Shown here: positions 1 through 7,133 of the stretch, in pieces | Layout of the letters: each line of letters starts with the position of its first letter | How positions within the stretch are numbered: position 1 is the stretch's first letter | Notes under the pieces: generated by a model | What the model was told of the DNA's origin: nothing | Database searches by the model: none | Seen by the model: the letters and a program-made list of their open reading frames with translations, nothing else | Position numbers and translations under genes: made by a program | Origin: Armatimonadota bacterium | GTDB taxonomy: Bacteria > Armatimonadota > Fimbriimonadia > Fimbriimonadales > Fimbriimonadaceae | Assembly (NCBI GenBank): GCA_023423495.1 | Contig: JAFAFM010000320.1 | Coordinates: forward strand, 1-10,433 | DNA: 10,433 nt | Reading direction: 5' to 3'

Positions 1-1483
1 ATTTGGTGGCCGACCGCCCATTTTGATCCAGCGCTTTGATGGTGAAGGTGGTGGTCTTGTCGACCAAGAACTCCTGAGACCCTGGTGCGGATGGATTTTC
101 CGGCACTACCACGTCTGGACCACCCGAGATCTCAATCCGGGCCGCGTTGGAAACCTGCCACGAGATGAGCACGTAGCCCCCGCCGACTTCCAATTTTGCG
201 GGCTTGGCTTCGAAGGCGAGGACAACTACCTTGGACTTATCCAAGACATTCACGGTAACCGCCGACTTAGCGACCTGCCCATCCTTACCCGTGGCCACGA
301 TTTCGTACGTGACGCTTCCCTCTCGTGTGGGCTGGACGGTGATGGAGTTCAAGTTCAGAACCAACTTTTGGGGTCCCGGCTGCAAGTACGCCTCGACGGC
401 GTTCGAAACTGAGTATTCCAACTCGACCGACTCTCCAAGATTGATCGTCCGTCGCTTAGCGCGAAGGGTTACTGCGGGCTTAGGTGACGGCGCTGGCTCT
501 TCGACCACGAGGCTCCCCGAATCTGGTTCGCTTTGACGCTGATCCCGAATGGCGGTTGCAGTGAAGATGACAGTTCCTGCTTTCGTTGCAAGATAATCTG
601 TTTCACCGTTTAGCGGGGCGTCCGAAACTAGTGCTATGCCATCCGCCAAGATCTGGACAGACTTTGCGTGCTCGGATCGCCAGCTCACCCGAACCGTTTC
701 CCCCTTTAGAACTCTCTGTTTGCTTAAGCTGACAGACACCTGGGGAGGCTTGGGCAAAAGTGCAATCCACGCGGCGATGATCAAGAAAGTAAAGACTAGA
801 AACGTAAGCGTCGCGGGAGTAATGAAGGGCCTTTGCTCAAGCTGCGCTTGGGCAGAAGTGAGCAGGTTTGGGGACTCCACACTCCGGCCCGAAACCGAGA
901 ATCCGTGCAAGCGAGATCCGCTTAAGAAGGGTGTTGTGGTGGGTACAACCTCCAGTTCAACTTCTTTCTGTTGTCCAGGCGAGACGTGAATCTGCTCGCT
1001 ATCAAATTCGTAAGTACACGCTTCCTCCGGATCGCTGCCAAAGAGCTGGAGGGTATGCGGCGTGTTGCCCAGGTTCAGAACAGTGGCAGTAAACACATTC
1101 CGCTTGCGCGTCGGTGAGTACAGACCCTTTTTGGGCCCAATCTCCATCGTCAGGTAATTGAATGGCTTGACCTGAATAACGCCCTGAGCCGTTCTCGCTT
1201 CGCCTGACTCCAGGGAGCGCACACGCACGACAAAGGGATAATTGCCAGCCTGACTCTCGCTCGCCCGGGGCACCTTAATAAAGAGCTTTTCGACATGGTT
1301 GTCGTCCGGATCGACGACAAACACGGGCTCGGGAATGGCCGACCACTCGGGGTCGATGCCTTCGATTTGGAGTTCGTATCGGTCTGCGGACGTCCCTTTG
1401 TTGGTGACTTCCAGGGAGACCGGCACCGTTGCGCCAGCTTCGACCGGAACAAGGTCGTTGGTCAAGCGAACGGTAAAGCTCAT
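1..1483 (-). CDS. Membrane-anchored multi-Ig-like domain protein (C terminus beyond window)
   Basis: An open frame of 494 codons runs from the ATG at 1483 off the left edge, so the C terminus is missing. Residues 1 to about 110 and 110 to 215 read as two beta-sandwich domains (NEW3/CARDB-like style, with phrases such as VPVSLEVTNKGT and VLNLGNTPHTLQL). A single hydrophobic helix covers about 221-243. At least three Ig-like repeats follow, starting near 248, 337 and 419; each has a G-E-x-V-x-(V/L)-x-W/Y strand pattern and ends in a T-x-x-(F/Y)-x-x-x-A strand. There is no N-terminal signal peptide, so the helix should act as an internal anchor, leaving one set of domains on each side of the membrane. 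Orientation is not clear from flanking charges. It lies 24 bases downstream of the M48 protease gene on the same strand. The architecture resembles uncharacterised COG1470-type membrane proteins. No catalytic motif is seen; a binding or scaffold role is inference. Confidence 0.85.
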   Translation of the reverse strand, partial: MSFTVRLTNDLVPVEAGATVPVSLEVTNKGTSADRYELQIEGIDPEWSAIPEPVFVVDPDDNHVEKLFIKVPRASESQAGNYPFVVRVRSLESGEARTAQGVIQVKPFNYLTMEIGPKKGLYSPTRKRNVFTATVLNLGNTPHTLQLFGSDPEEACTYEFDSEQIHVSPGQQKEVELEVVPTTTPFLSGSRLHGFSVSGRSVESPNLLTSAQAQLEQRPFITPATLTFLVFTFLIIAAWIALLPKPPQVSVSLSKQRVLKGETVRVSWRSEHAKSVQILADGIALVSDAPLNGETDYLATKAGTVIFTATAIRDQRQSEPDSGSLVVEEPAPSPKPAVTLRAKRRTINLGESVELEYSVSNAVEAYLQPGPQKLVLNLNSITVQPTREGSVTYEIVATGKDGQVAKSAVTVNVLDKSKVVVLAFEAKPAKLEVGGGYVLISWQVSNAARIEISGGPDVVVPENPSAPGSQEFLVDKTTTFTIKALDQNGRSATK

Positions 1484-1490
1484 CTAGGCA

Positions 1491-1499
1491 ATTTTAGCA
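1491..1499 (-). promoter_or_regulatory. Extended -10 element, possible leaderless promoter
   Basis: On the minus strand the bases TGCTAAAAT form an extended -10 (TGn plus TAAAAT). They end seven bases before the ATG at 1483, the spacing expected if transcription starts at or next to the start codon. No good -35 is seen and no Shine-Dalgarno sequence precedes the ATG. It lies in the 24-base gap after the protease stop codon, so it would add to any read-through transcript. Confidence 0.35.
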
Positions 1500-1507
1500 G
1501 ATTGGGC

Positions 1508-2704
1508 TTAGTCGCCCCAGACCCGATATGCCAAGGAGAAGAGCGTTCCCTTGATGTTCTTCGTCGCTTGCTCGGCCAATCCTTGCACGGAAGTCTTTTG
1601 AGCTTCGGCGTCATCCGGCGAGACCGTTAAGATTGCCTTCTGCTTGTAGACAACCGATGCCGCACCAGAAGTGACCTCGATCATGTGAGGAACCTGGTCG
1701 AAGAATGCGTCCAACTTCTTGGCGGCGGCATCAGCTCTCTTGATGGCATCTGACCCATAGAAGGTGTAAATCTTACGGCCGTTGAACCAGGCGTCCACGC
1801 TTCCATCGTCGCCGGGTTTAACAATCGTGCGGAAGGACGTGGAAACGGCGCTTCGCCTGACGGGCAGACTGAGTTCGCCCATGTACTTCAACAGATTCTT
1901 GACCCGTTCCTTGCTGGGTGGGTGGGTACGGAAAATTCCCCAGTCGACACTTGCGCGGGCCCGTTCATCCCGCGCCAGCCGTTCCATGAAGGTAACGCAG
2001 CCCGTCGGATCGTAGCCACTCTTAAGCATGAACTGAAGTCCACCGTAATCCGAAGCTCGCTCGGCATCCTGGCTCCATCCGCTGGCGATTGCTTGACTGC
2101 CAAGTTGTGCACCGGTAGCGATGTTTGCCGCATCTTGACTCTTCGAGAGCGCGGCCGCCAACACTGCCAAAAGCGTCGCAAGTTGCAGCTTCTCGCTTTG
2201 CCGGTTTAACGCCCAAACATGCCGAAACGCAGCGTGGGAAATCTCGTGTCCAATGACCCCGGCGAGTTCATCGTCCGACTCTGAGTACTTCACCAAGCCT
2301 TCATAAACGTAGATATAGCCGCCCGGGAGAGAAAAGGCGTTAACGTCTTCACCCTTAACAACCTTGAATTCATAGTTGAATTTGGATGGGCGCTTGTCGC
2401 CCCAGGTAACGACGGCCTGCGTGGAATTGGCAATCTCGGCCATCTCGCCACCAATCCGCTTGACCCGGTCGATGATGGCCGTGTCCTCGCTCAGCTTTAA
2501 CTCTTTCTCTACCTGTTTTGTGTACTCCTTGCCGAGTTCGATGTCGCGATCGAGATCCTTTTGCCGCTTGGCATCGATTTGAATCTCTGACTTCTGCCAG
2601 GCTTCCGCAACCAGAAGCGCAACCGGAGAAGAGCCACCTTGCTCATGGTTTAGGCCGCTTGGACTGGGCAACAAGGCGATAGAGAGCAATGCGGCGTTGA
2701 GCAT
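1508..2704 (-). CDS. M48 family zinc metalloprotease
   Basis: This is a 398-residue peptidase of the M48 gluzincin family, resembling the soluble exported BepA/LoiP/YcaL group, which handles misfolded envelope proteins. The zinc site is complete: HEISH at 153-157 gives both histidines and the catalytic Glu154, and E215-x3-D219 supplies the third ligand. The substrate-cleft strand NAFSLPGGYIYVYEGL (122-137) and the late THPPSKERV motif (260-268, with His261) are also present. Residues 285-398 form an extra C-terminal region that I do not recognise. The N terminus is hydrophobic (residues 3-12) but has no basic residues, so as annotated it is a poor signal peptide. The frame stays open upstream and would supply a basic segment from a non-standard start. 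No Shine-Dalgarno sequence is seen. The Ig-like membrane protein follows after 24 bases; shared envelope work is inference. Confidence 0.92.
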   Translation of the reverse strand: MLNAALLSIALLPSPSGLNHEQGGSSPVALLVAEAWQKSEIQIDAKRQKDLDRDIELGKEYTKQVEKELKLSEDTAIIDRVKRIGGEMAEIANSTQAVVTWGDKRPSKFNYEFKVVKGEDVNAFSLPGGYIYVYEGLVKYSESDDELAGVIGHEISHAAFRHVWALNRQSEKLQLATLLAVLAAALSKSQDAANIATGAQLGSQAIASGWSQDAERASDYGGLQFMLKSGYDPTGCVTFMERLARDERARASVDWGIFRTHPPSKERVKNLLKYMGELSLPVRRSAVSTSFRTIVKPGDDGSVDAWFNGRKIYTFYGSDAIKRADAAAKKLDAFFDQVPHMIEVTSGAASVVYKQKAILTVSPDDAEAQKTSVQGLAEQATKNIKGTLFSLAYRVWGD

Positions 2705-2743
2705 CAGGCTTTTAGTTTGGACGGTTTTCCCGCGAATTGGTTT

Positions 2744-2749
2744 TCTATA
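2744..2749 (-). promoter_or_regulatory. Candidate -10 (TATAGA) before the M48 protease gene
   Basis: TATAGA on the minus strand sits in the 75-base gap between the dehydrogenase stop and the protease ATG. It is 39 bases upstream of the annotated ATG and six bases upstream of an in-frame ATT codon at 2737. A TTTCCA at a short 15-base spacing is the only -35 candidate, so this is weak. The rest of the gap shows no terminator-like hairpin. Confidence 0.2.
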
Positions 2750-2779
2750 ACTCTTAGCAGCAGGTGGAAAGTCCCCAGG

Positions 2780-3733
2780 TCAAAAGACGACCATCGCTTT
2801 TAGGATTTCCCCTGCCTTCATCTTCTGATACGCATAAGGCAGAGCTTCGATTGCAACGAAATCGCTTACCACGTCTTCTCCCTTCACAATCCCGGTTGCT
2901 AAATACTTTTCAAACGCCTGCTTGGTATCGTCCGGCCCGCACGAATAGCTGTTCAGTATCTGGATGTCCTCAAAATAAACCTCTTGCGGAATCTTTAGAG
3001 TTTCACCGGGGGGAAGCGGAGCGAACATCACGATTATAGCTTCGGGACGAGCAAGCTTAAGCGCAAAGTCGAAGGCCCCCTGGCTTCCTGGGCACACGAA
3101 GATGCAGTCAAACTTACCGGTCACCTCATCGGGAATGAAGGCGTCCACTCCCTTTGTCTTTGCCCATTCCACTCGAGAGAGGTTAGTATCTAATCCCACC
3201 GACTCGGGCATGCAGAGGCAATGGATCAAGCCCATCGTGCCCAACCCTACAACTGCGACGTCCGACGTCGGATTACCGGCGAGCCGCATGCTCTTGCATA
3301 CACATGCCACAGGTTCGATTAACGCTGCATCCTTAGCCTGCATATCCCCGACTAGGAACGCATCGTTCAAGTTGTTGTGAGGCACGGCGAAGTATTCGGC
3401 CATACCGCCCGGAATCAGCTTGGTTTGTTTCCACTGCTCACAGTGCACGAACCGTCCCGCGCGGCACAGATCACAGGCTAGACAGGGCGCATGGTGGTGG
3501 GCGAACATCCGACCTCCAACTGGAAATCGGTCATCTTGGGATTCCGTTATGATCCCGACCACCTCATGCCCCAGAACATGGGGAATCTTGCGATCCATGT
3601 ACCAGTCCATAAGCTCACCAGAGCAAAGGCCGCACGCTTCGGTCCGGATAACCACGCCGCCCTCCGGACATGAGGGGCGGGGCTCGTCGACAATCTCTAC
3701 CTGGCCATTCCCCACGTAGCGGGCCAGCTTCAT
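2780..3733 (-). CDS. Zinc-binding MDR (alcohol dehydrogenase-like) oxidoreductase, second of a pair
   Basis: This 317-residue medium-chain dehydrogenase should oxidise or reduce an alcohol/carbonyl pair on a polyol or sugar-like substrate; the substrate is unknown. The N-terminal GroES-like domain has the catalytic zinc ligands Cys37 (CGLCSGE), His56-Glu57 (GHEVVG) and Glu140 (LIEPVACV), and a structural zinc set Cys84, Cys87, Cys90 and Cys98. The Rossmann loop is GLGTMG at 163-168, followed by VGLDTN with an acidic residue (Asp182) at the end of strand 2, which predicts NAD(H). The helix after the glycine loop is about five residues shorter than usual, and the whole protein is shorter than typical members (about 340-350). 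The ATG overlaps the upstream dehydrogenase stop as ATGA, so translation is probably coupled. No Shine-Dalgarno sequence is present. Confidence 0.9.
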   Translation of the reverse strand: MKLARYVGNGQVEIVDEPRPSCPEGGVVIRTEACGLCSGELMDWYMDRKIPHVLGHEVVGIITESQDDRFPVGGRMFAHHHAPCLACDLCRAGRFVHCEQWKQTKLIPGGMAEYFAVPHNNLNDAFLVGDMQAKDAALIEPVACVCKSMRLAGNPTSDVAVVGLGTMGLIHCLCMPESVGLDTNLSRVEWAKTKGVDAFIPDEVTGKFDCIFVCPGSQGAFDFALKLARPEAIIVMFAPLPPGETLKIPQEVYFEDIQILNSYSCGPDDTKQAFEKYLATGIVKGEDVVSDFVAIEALPYAYQKMKAGEILKAMVVF

Positions 3734-4716
3734 GATGTGAACACGTACTTGAGACCGCGGCCTTCGCGCAAATCTTCAAACACTTGTTCCCCTTGATCCA
3801 GGCTCCTTTCACCAGATATCAGGGGCGACAAATCCATTCGATGGTCGATCAACCACACACGGGCCGTGCGAACTGCATTTGTACCGAAATGGAATGGGCT
3901 TACAAGCGTGATCTGATCGTAGTGTAGGCGCTTTGTATCGAAGGAGGCGTTTGTTCCGCTTGGGCAACCTCCAAATAGCATCACGGTGCCCCCGCGTCGA
4001 GAATAATCCACGCTCTTCTCCCACACGTCCACGTTGCCCGTGCACTCGATGACGAGATCGAAGTTGCCGGTCACGTCCGTTAGCAGACTTGGCATTGCGC
4101 CCAGTCTCTCGCCGACATCCAGTCGGGCCCGGTTTCTGCCTGCCAGGGTTACGTTCTCGATTCCAAGCAGGCGAAGGGCAGCAACGAACATCAGACCAAT
4201 CGAACCCGGACCGATTATGAGGACTCTATCGTCCGACTGCAGAGTCAAAAGCTCAATCCCTTGAGCTACGCACGAGAGAGGCTCAAGTAAGGAAGCCATC
4301 TCGAAAGAAAGCTCCTTAGGTTTGTGAAATACGTTGAGCTTCGCGATGCGGGCAGGGATGAGAAGGTATTCGGCATAGCTCCCCAACACCTTGGTCGCCA
4401 TGATGCTCTCGCAAAGATTCTCCTGGCCCCGACGGCACCAAAAGCACTCACGGCAGGGCGCAGAATGCACACCCATCACGGGATCCCCAACTTGGAAAGG
4501 CGCTCCCTCTCCCACGGCCGCAACAATTCCGGAGTATTCGTGGCCGAACACGCCCGGCATTGGAATCTGTGGATGGCCGCGAAGGAAAGCTTTAAGGTCG
4601 GTGCCGCACGTAGTCGCGGCTTTAACCTTGATCAAAATCTCGCCCGGTCCGGGTTCTGGAATCTCTGTCTGCCGGAGAGAAAGTTTTCCAGGCTCTTCCA
4701 GAACGAGCGCCCGCAT
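3730..4716 (-). CDS. Zinc-binding MDR (alcohol dehydrogenase-like) oxidoreductase, first of a pair
   Basis: This 328-residue medium-chain dehydrogenase resembles the sorbitol/threonine dehydrogenase branch. Catalytic zinc ligands are Cys37 (TTCGTD), His59-Glu60 (GHEYSG) and Glu145 (LLEPLSCV). The structural zinc ligands are Cys88, Cys91, Cys94 and Cys102. The nucleotide loop is GPGSIG at 169-174, and strand 2 ends in AGRNRAR, with arginine where NAD-dependent members carry an acid; this predicts NADP(H). I chose the ATG at 4716 because MRALVLEEPGKL is the normal family start and GGAG lies nine bases upstream; a TTG 17 codons earlier would add residues with no counterpart. The second MDR follows with a four-base overlap. 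The substrate cannot be told from sequence. Confidence 0.9.
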   Translation of the reverse strand: MRALVLEEPGKLSLRQTEIPEPGPGEILIKVKAATTCGTDLKAFLRGHPQIPMPGVFGHEYSGIVAAVGEGAPFQVGDPVMGVHSAPCRECFWCRRGQENLCESIMATKVLGSYAEYLLIPARIAKLNVFHKPKELSFEMASLLEPLSCVAQGIELLTLQSDDRVLIIGPGSIGLMFVAALRLLGIENVTLAGRNRARLDVGERLGAMPSLLTDVTGNFDLVIECTGNVDVWEKSVDYSRRGGTVMLFGGCPSGTNASFDTKRLHYDQITLVSPFHFGTNAVRTARVWLIDHRMDLSPLISGERSLDQGEQVFEDLREGRGLKYVFTS

Positions 4717-4725
4717 TAACCCACG

Positions 4726-4729
4726 CTCC
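4726..4729 (-). promoter_or_regulatory. Ribosome binding site deciding the first dehydrogenase start
   Basis: GGAG on the minus strand lies nine bases before the ATG at 4716. It is the only reasonable Shine-Dalgarno match among the starts in this window, and it supports that ATG over the in-frame TTG at 4767. Confidence 0.45.
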
Positions 4730-4743
4730 ACGGGATTCGTCAA

Positions 4744-4749
4744 ATTGTA
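4744..4749 (-). promoter_or_regulatory. Candidate -10 (TACAAT) for the dehydrogenase operon
   Basis: TACAAT on the minus strand is a good match to the -10 consensus and would give a leader of about 20 bases carrying the GGAG. No convincing -35 is found at 16-18 bases. It lies in the 74-base divergent gap shared with the SRPBCC gene, for which I see no clear promoter. Confidence 0.3.
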
Positions 4750-4790
4750 ATCTCTAGATAAGCTCAACGCGAATTTCCAGTCCCCCGATT

Positions 4791-5261
4791 ATGACTGGTA
4801 TCCTTCCACCAGCCCCTATGCCCACGGTCGAAACCACTTGCCTCATCGACGCTCCGTTGGAAAAAGTCTACGAGATTGCCAAGGACAGTCGCTCATTTCC
4901 CGAATATATGAAGGACGTTAAGTCGGTTACACCTATCGAGCAAAGTGAAAATCGCTTTGTTTCCGACTGGGTGGGCATCATTCCTACGTTTGGTCTAAAA
5001 GTGCGCTGGACACAGGAGGACCTTTGGGATGATGCCACTCATACATGTCGCTTTCGGCAGCTTAAGGGAGACTACGACATGATGGAAGGCGTATGGACTT
5101 TCACTGAGGAGGCGGGCGGCACCCGCTTTAACCAGAAGTTGGACTATGAATACAATGTGCCGACCCTCGGTCCCCTAATCAAGAAAGTCATCCACAACAT
5201 CGTGATCAAAAACCTCGAGAACATCAGCGAGGCATTCAAGCAGCGCGCCGAAACCCCTTAG
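4791..5261 (+). CDS. SRPBCC family protein (COQ10/START-like ligand-binding fold)
   Basis: This 156-residue single-domain protein has the helix-grip layout of the polyketide cyclase/COQ10 group. A first strand (TVETTCLIDAP, 12-22) leads into the helix LEKVYEIAKDSRSFPEYM. Central beta strands follow (FVSDWVGIIPTFGLKVRW; CRFRQLKGDYDMMEGVWTF; GGTRFNQKLDYEY), and then a long C-terminal helix (127-152) that closes the hydrophobic cavity. Such proteins bind lipids, quinones or aromatic intermediates, or act as chaperones or cyclases; the ligand here is unknown. The ATG at 4818 (MPTVETT) is an equally good start and fits the fold boundary better, but neither start has a Shine-Dalgarno sequence. It is divergent from the dehydrogenases and 26 bases upstream of the kinase gene, probably one transcript. 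There is no signal peptide, so it should be cytoplasmic. Confidence 0.85.
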   Translation: MTGILPPAPMPTVETTCLIDAPLEKVYEIAKDSRSFPEYMKDVKSVTPIEQSENRFVSDWVGIIPTFGLKVRWTQEDLWDDATHTCRFRQLKGDYDMMEGVWTFTEEAGGTRFNQKLDYEYNVPTLGPLIKKVIHNIVIKNLENISEAFKQRAETP

Positions 5262-5287
5262 TCCACATATCGCTAGTTAAACGAACG

Positions 5288-6199
5288 ATGGGTGTCCCTA
5301 CCGAACGCCTCACAGCTGCCATAGCCCAGTTCGCCCCGGGCGCTTCCATTGAATCTATTTCTGACCTAAAGGGCGGCATCTCCGCCAAGTCCATTTCGCG
5401 TCTGACGTTGGCCCTGCCAGACGGGTCCAAGGACGAGTACACGGTGCGCGTGCCGGGAGAATGGGTCGCAAAAGAGCCGCCAGGTTACATCGACCGGGAG
5501 TTCGGCCTTCTCAAGAAGATTTACTCCGCTGGGGTGGCCTCTCCGAAACCCCTCTACCTAGAGCCTGAAGGAGTGGACGATCGGTTCTACGTTCTGCAGT
5601 ACATTCCTGGGTCGCCATATCTTCAGCCAACCGACCCTGTTCAATACGCAATTGCCTTTGCCGAACTCCATGCTCAACTCCACGACTTGGATCTGGCAGA
5701 GAATGGACTTGGTGAAGTGCCCTATCAGCCGACGACCGTACGAACCTGGAAAGAGCCGAATGATGTCCGGATCCGAGAGACCGAAGTGCTAGCGAAGCTG
5801 GAAGAACTGGGTACGGACGACGTGAACCCACGCGTGTTCCGGCATAGCGATTTGTGGCCGGGAAATGTCCTATGGCAGGACGGCGAGGTCTCGGGAATCG
5901 TCGACTGGGAGGAAGCGAGTATCGGTGAACCCCTGTTTGACATCTCGATCACCCGCTTAGACCTGCTTTGGGTCGCCGGCTGGGAGGCCGTCGATGCTTT
6001 CACTTCCCACTACAGCAGCCTTCGAAAGATCGACATGTCAGCCCTTCCTCGATTCGATCTGGTGGCATCACTGCGGCTGGCTGGGGGAATGGACACCATT
6101 GCGAGCGCCTATCCGCCGCTTGGTCGACCAGACATCACCGCAGACAAACTGATCGCGGATTTGGGTGAATTTGTCGATCGAGCCCTCGCTAGCGTTTAG
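5288..6199 (+). CDS. APH-family small-molecule phosphotransferase
   Basis: This 303-residue protein has the APH/choline-kinase fold. The catalytic loop is HSDLWPGN at 186-193 (Asp188 as base, Asn193 for metal), and the metal-binding aspartate is Asp206 in GIVDWEEASIGEPLFDI. The ATP-lobe strand YTVRVPG (51-57) has Arg54 in the place of the usual lysine, which is common in this superfamily. It should transfer phosphate from ATP to a small hydroxylated compound. The family covers aminoglycoside, macrolide, homoserine, choline and sugar kinases, and nothing here singles out one of them, so antibiotic resistance should not be assumed. It follows the SRPBCC gene after 26 bases. Its TAG stop is one base away from the stop of the converging 100-residue gene. 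No Shine-Dalgarno sequence precedes the ATG. Confidence 0.9.
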   Translation: MGVPTERLTAAIAQFAPGASIESISDLKGGISAKSISRLTLALPDGSKDEYTVRVPGEWVAKEPPGYIDREFGLLKKIYSAGVASPKPLYLEPEGVDDRFYVLQYIPGSPYLQPTDPVQYAIAFAELHAQLHDLDLAENGLGEVPYQPTTVRTWKEPNDVRIRETEVLAKLEELGTDDVNPRVFRHSDLWPGNVLWQDGEVSGIVDWEEASIGEPLFDISITRLDLLWVAGWEAVDAFTSHYSSLRKIDMSALPRFDLVASLRLAGGMDTIASAYPPLGRPDITADKLIADLGEFVDRALASV

Positions 6200-6200
6200 G

Positions 6201-6503
6201 CTATTCGCCAGTGTCGCGCCAATGAGAATACAAGCCCTGGTTGATCGCTCGTCCTGCCTGTTCTTCGCTAAGCCACGGTCTCTCGAGCCGCAGATTGCTC
6301 CCTTCTCTGGTGCCACGCTTGATGCCCGGTGCCAAAGCTTCGGCTTCGGTCATGACCTTCCAAGCTTCGGCCAGGGCAAGGCGCACTTCGTCGTCCGTGA
6401 GGGAGGGATGCTTCTGACGTAGACGGTCGTCTTCCGGCACCATCCGCTCCGGACCCCACTGCTGAACAACATCCATCGCATCGCTGAGAACGCGGTTATT
6501 CAT
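6201..6503 (-). CDS. Hypothetical 100-residue helical protein, last gene of the ubiD cluster
   Basis: I do not recognise the family. The protein is charged and probably helical, with no signal peptide and no transmembrane segment. Notable stretches are QQWGPERMVPEDDRLR (14-29) and a helix at 36-57 (DDEVRLALAEAWKVMTEAEALA). The ATG at 6503 lies inside the preceding gene, sharing the eight bases ATGAATAA with its stop, which points to translational coupling and so supports it as a real gene. There is no independent ribosome binding site. It may act with the upstream protein, but function is unknown. Confidence 0.65.
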   Translation of the reverse strand: MNNRVLSDAMDVVQQWGPERMVPEDDRLRQKHPSLTDDEVRLALAEAWKVMTEAEALAPGIKRGTREGSNLRLERPWLSEEQAGRAINQGLYSHWRDTGE

Positions 6504-7110
6504 AAATGAACCGGATGTTTTTCATGATGACTTCCACCATGTTCATAGTCTCCACGACGGTGTCGGGCAAGCACGTGACGCGGCAAATCAGCCAAGCCTC
6601 GGGGTTGGGCGTGGCCTTCGCCAAGTACACCTGATCCAGGAGTTCACCGTCGACCGGAACAGCGCGGATCGCAAAGGTCTTCATGCCTCCGAGTTCCATC
6701 GTCCCCCAAGTCGCATCGGGCGTCTGGGCAAGATGCTCGGCGATTACGTTGTCCAAGAAATCCGTGTCTTGTAATCCAGGACCAGACCGCACGTTCAGGT
6801 TAACCTGCACCTGATTGTCCTGATCGTAAATGAGCACCCGCCGGCCGTCATCAAAGATGAACCACCCAAGGGGAATGGTGACGTTGCACATAATCGACCC
6901 GCATGCCATCGTGGCGCTTAGATCGCTGGGGTCGATTTGAAACAGATTCGGGAGCAGCCCTATACCGTTGTCACGCATATAGGTGTTCATCGGGTGCTCT
7001 GGGTCCAGTGACTCCGTGGTGTTAGCTTTGGCAAAATCCTTGAAACTATATTCGGGTTCCAGTTCGAGATCGGGCATGATCCATACAACGGGCGCTGTCC
7101 CGCAGACCAT
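6496..7110 (-). CDS. Hypothetical protein, possible PsbP/DcrB-like fold, downstream of ubiD
   Basis: I do not recognise a close family. Counting from the ATG at 7110 the protein has 204 residues. From about residue 79 the pattern IPLGWFIFDDGRRVLIYD, then QVQVNLNV, a helix DNVIAEHLAQ, strands MELGGMKTFAIRAVP, YLAKATPNPEAWLICRVTC and a final helix ETMNMVEVIMKNIRF is reminiscent of the PsbP/DcrB (DUF1795-like) alpha-beta sandwich. That is a pattern judgement only. No signal peptide is seen. Cys70, Cys75, Cys177 and Cys180 are present, without a clear metal-site arrangement. A GTG at 7155, overlapping ubiD by 22 bases, is an alternative start, but the extra 15 codons look less coding-like. The gene lies 23 bases after ubiD and overlaps the next gene by eight bases. 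Confidence 0.7.
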   Translation of the reverse strand: MVCGTAPVVWIMPDLELEPEYSFKDFAKANTTESLDPEHPMNTYMRDNGIGLLPNLFQIDPSDLSATMACGSIMCNVTIPLGWFIFDDGRRVLIYDQDNQVQVNLNVRSGPGLQDTDFLDNVIAEHLAQTPDATWGTMELGGMKTFAIRAVPVDGELLDQVYLAKATPNPEAWLICRVTCLPDTVVETMNMVEVIMKNIRFIYE

Positions 7111-7133
7111 TTCTAATTGGGACTTTTTGGTAA

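Noticed and set aside
23..536. Plus-strand open frames at the left edge
   Set aside because: Opposite the Ig-like protein, whose repeats are clear on the minus strand.
4324..4750. Two plus-strand open frames of 119-131 codons
   Set aside because: Antisense shadows of the first dehydrogenase, with no domain or plausible start context.
4751..4760. Small inverted repeat around TCTAGA in the divergent gap
   Set aside because: Arms of only four to six bases; expected by chance.
4717..4767. TTG start adding 17 residues to the first dehydrogenase
   Set aside because: The extra residues have no family counterpart and would run over the TACAAT element; the ATG at 4716 has GGAG upstream.
5288..6199. 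Aminoglycoside resistance gene
   Set aside because: Only the general APH fold motifs are present; the family acts on many metabolites and the context is not a resistance island.
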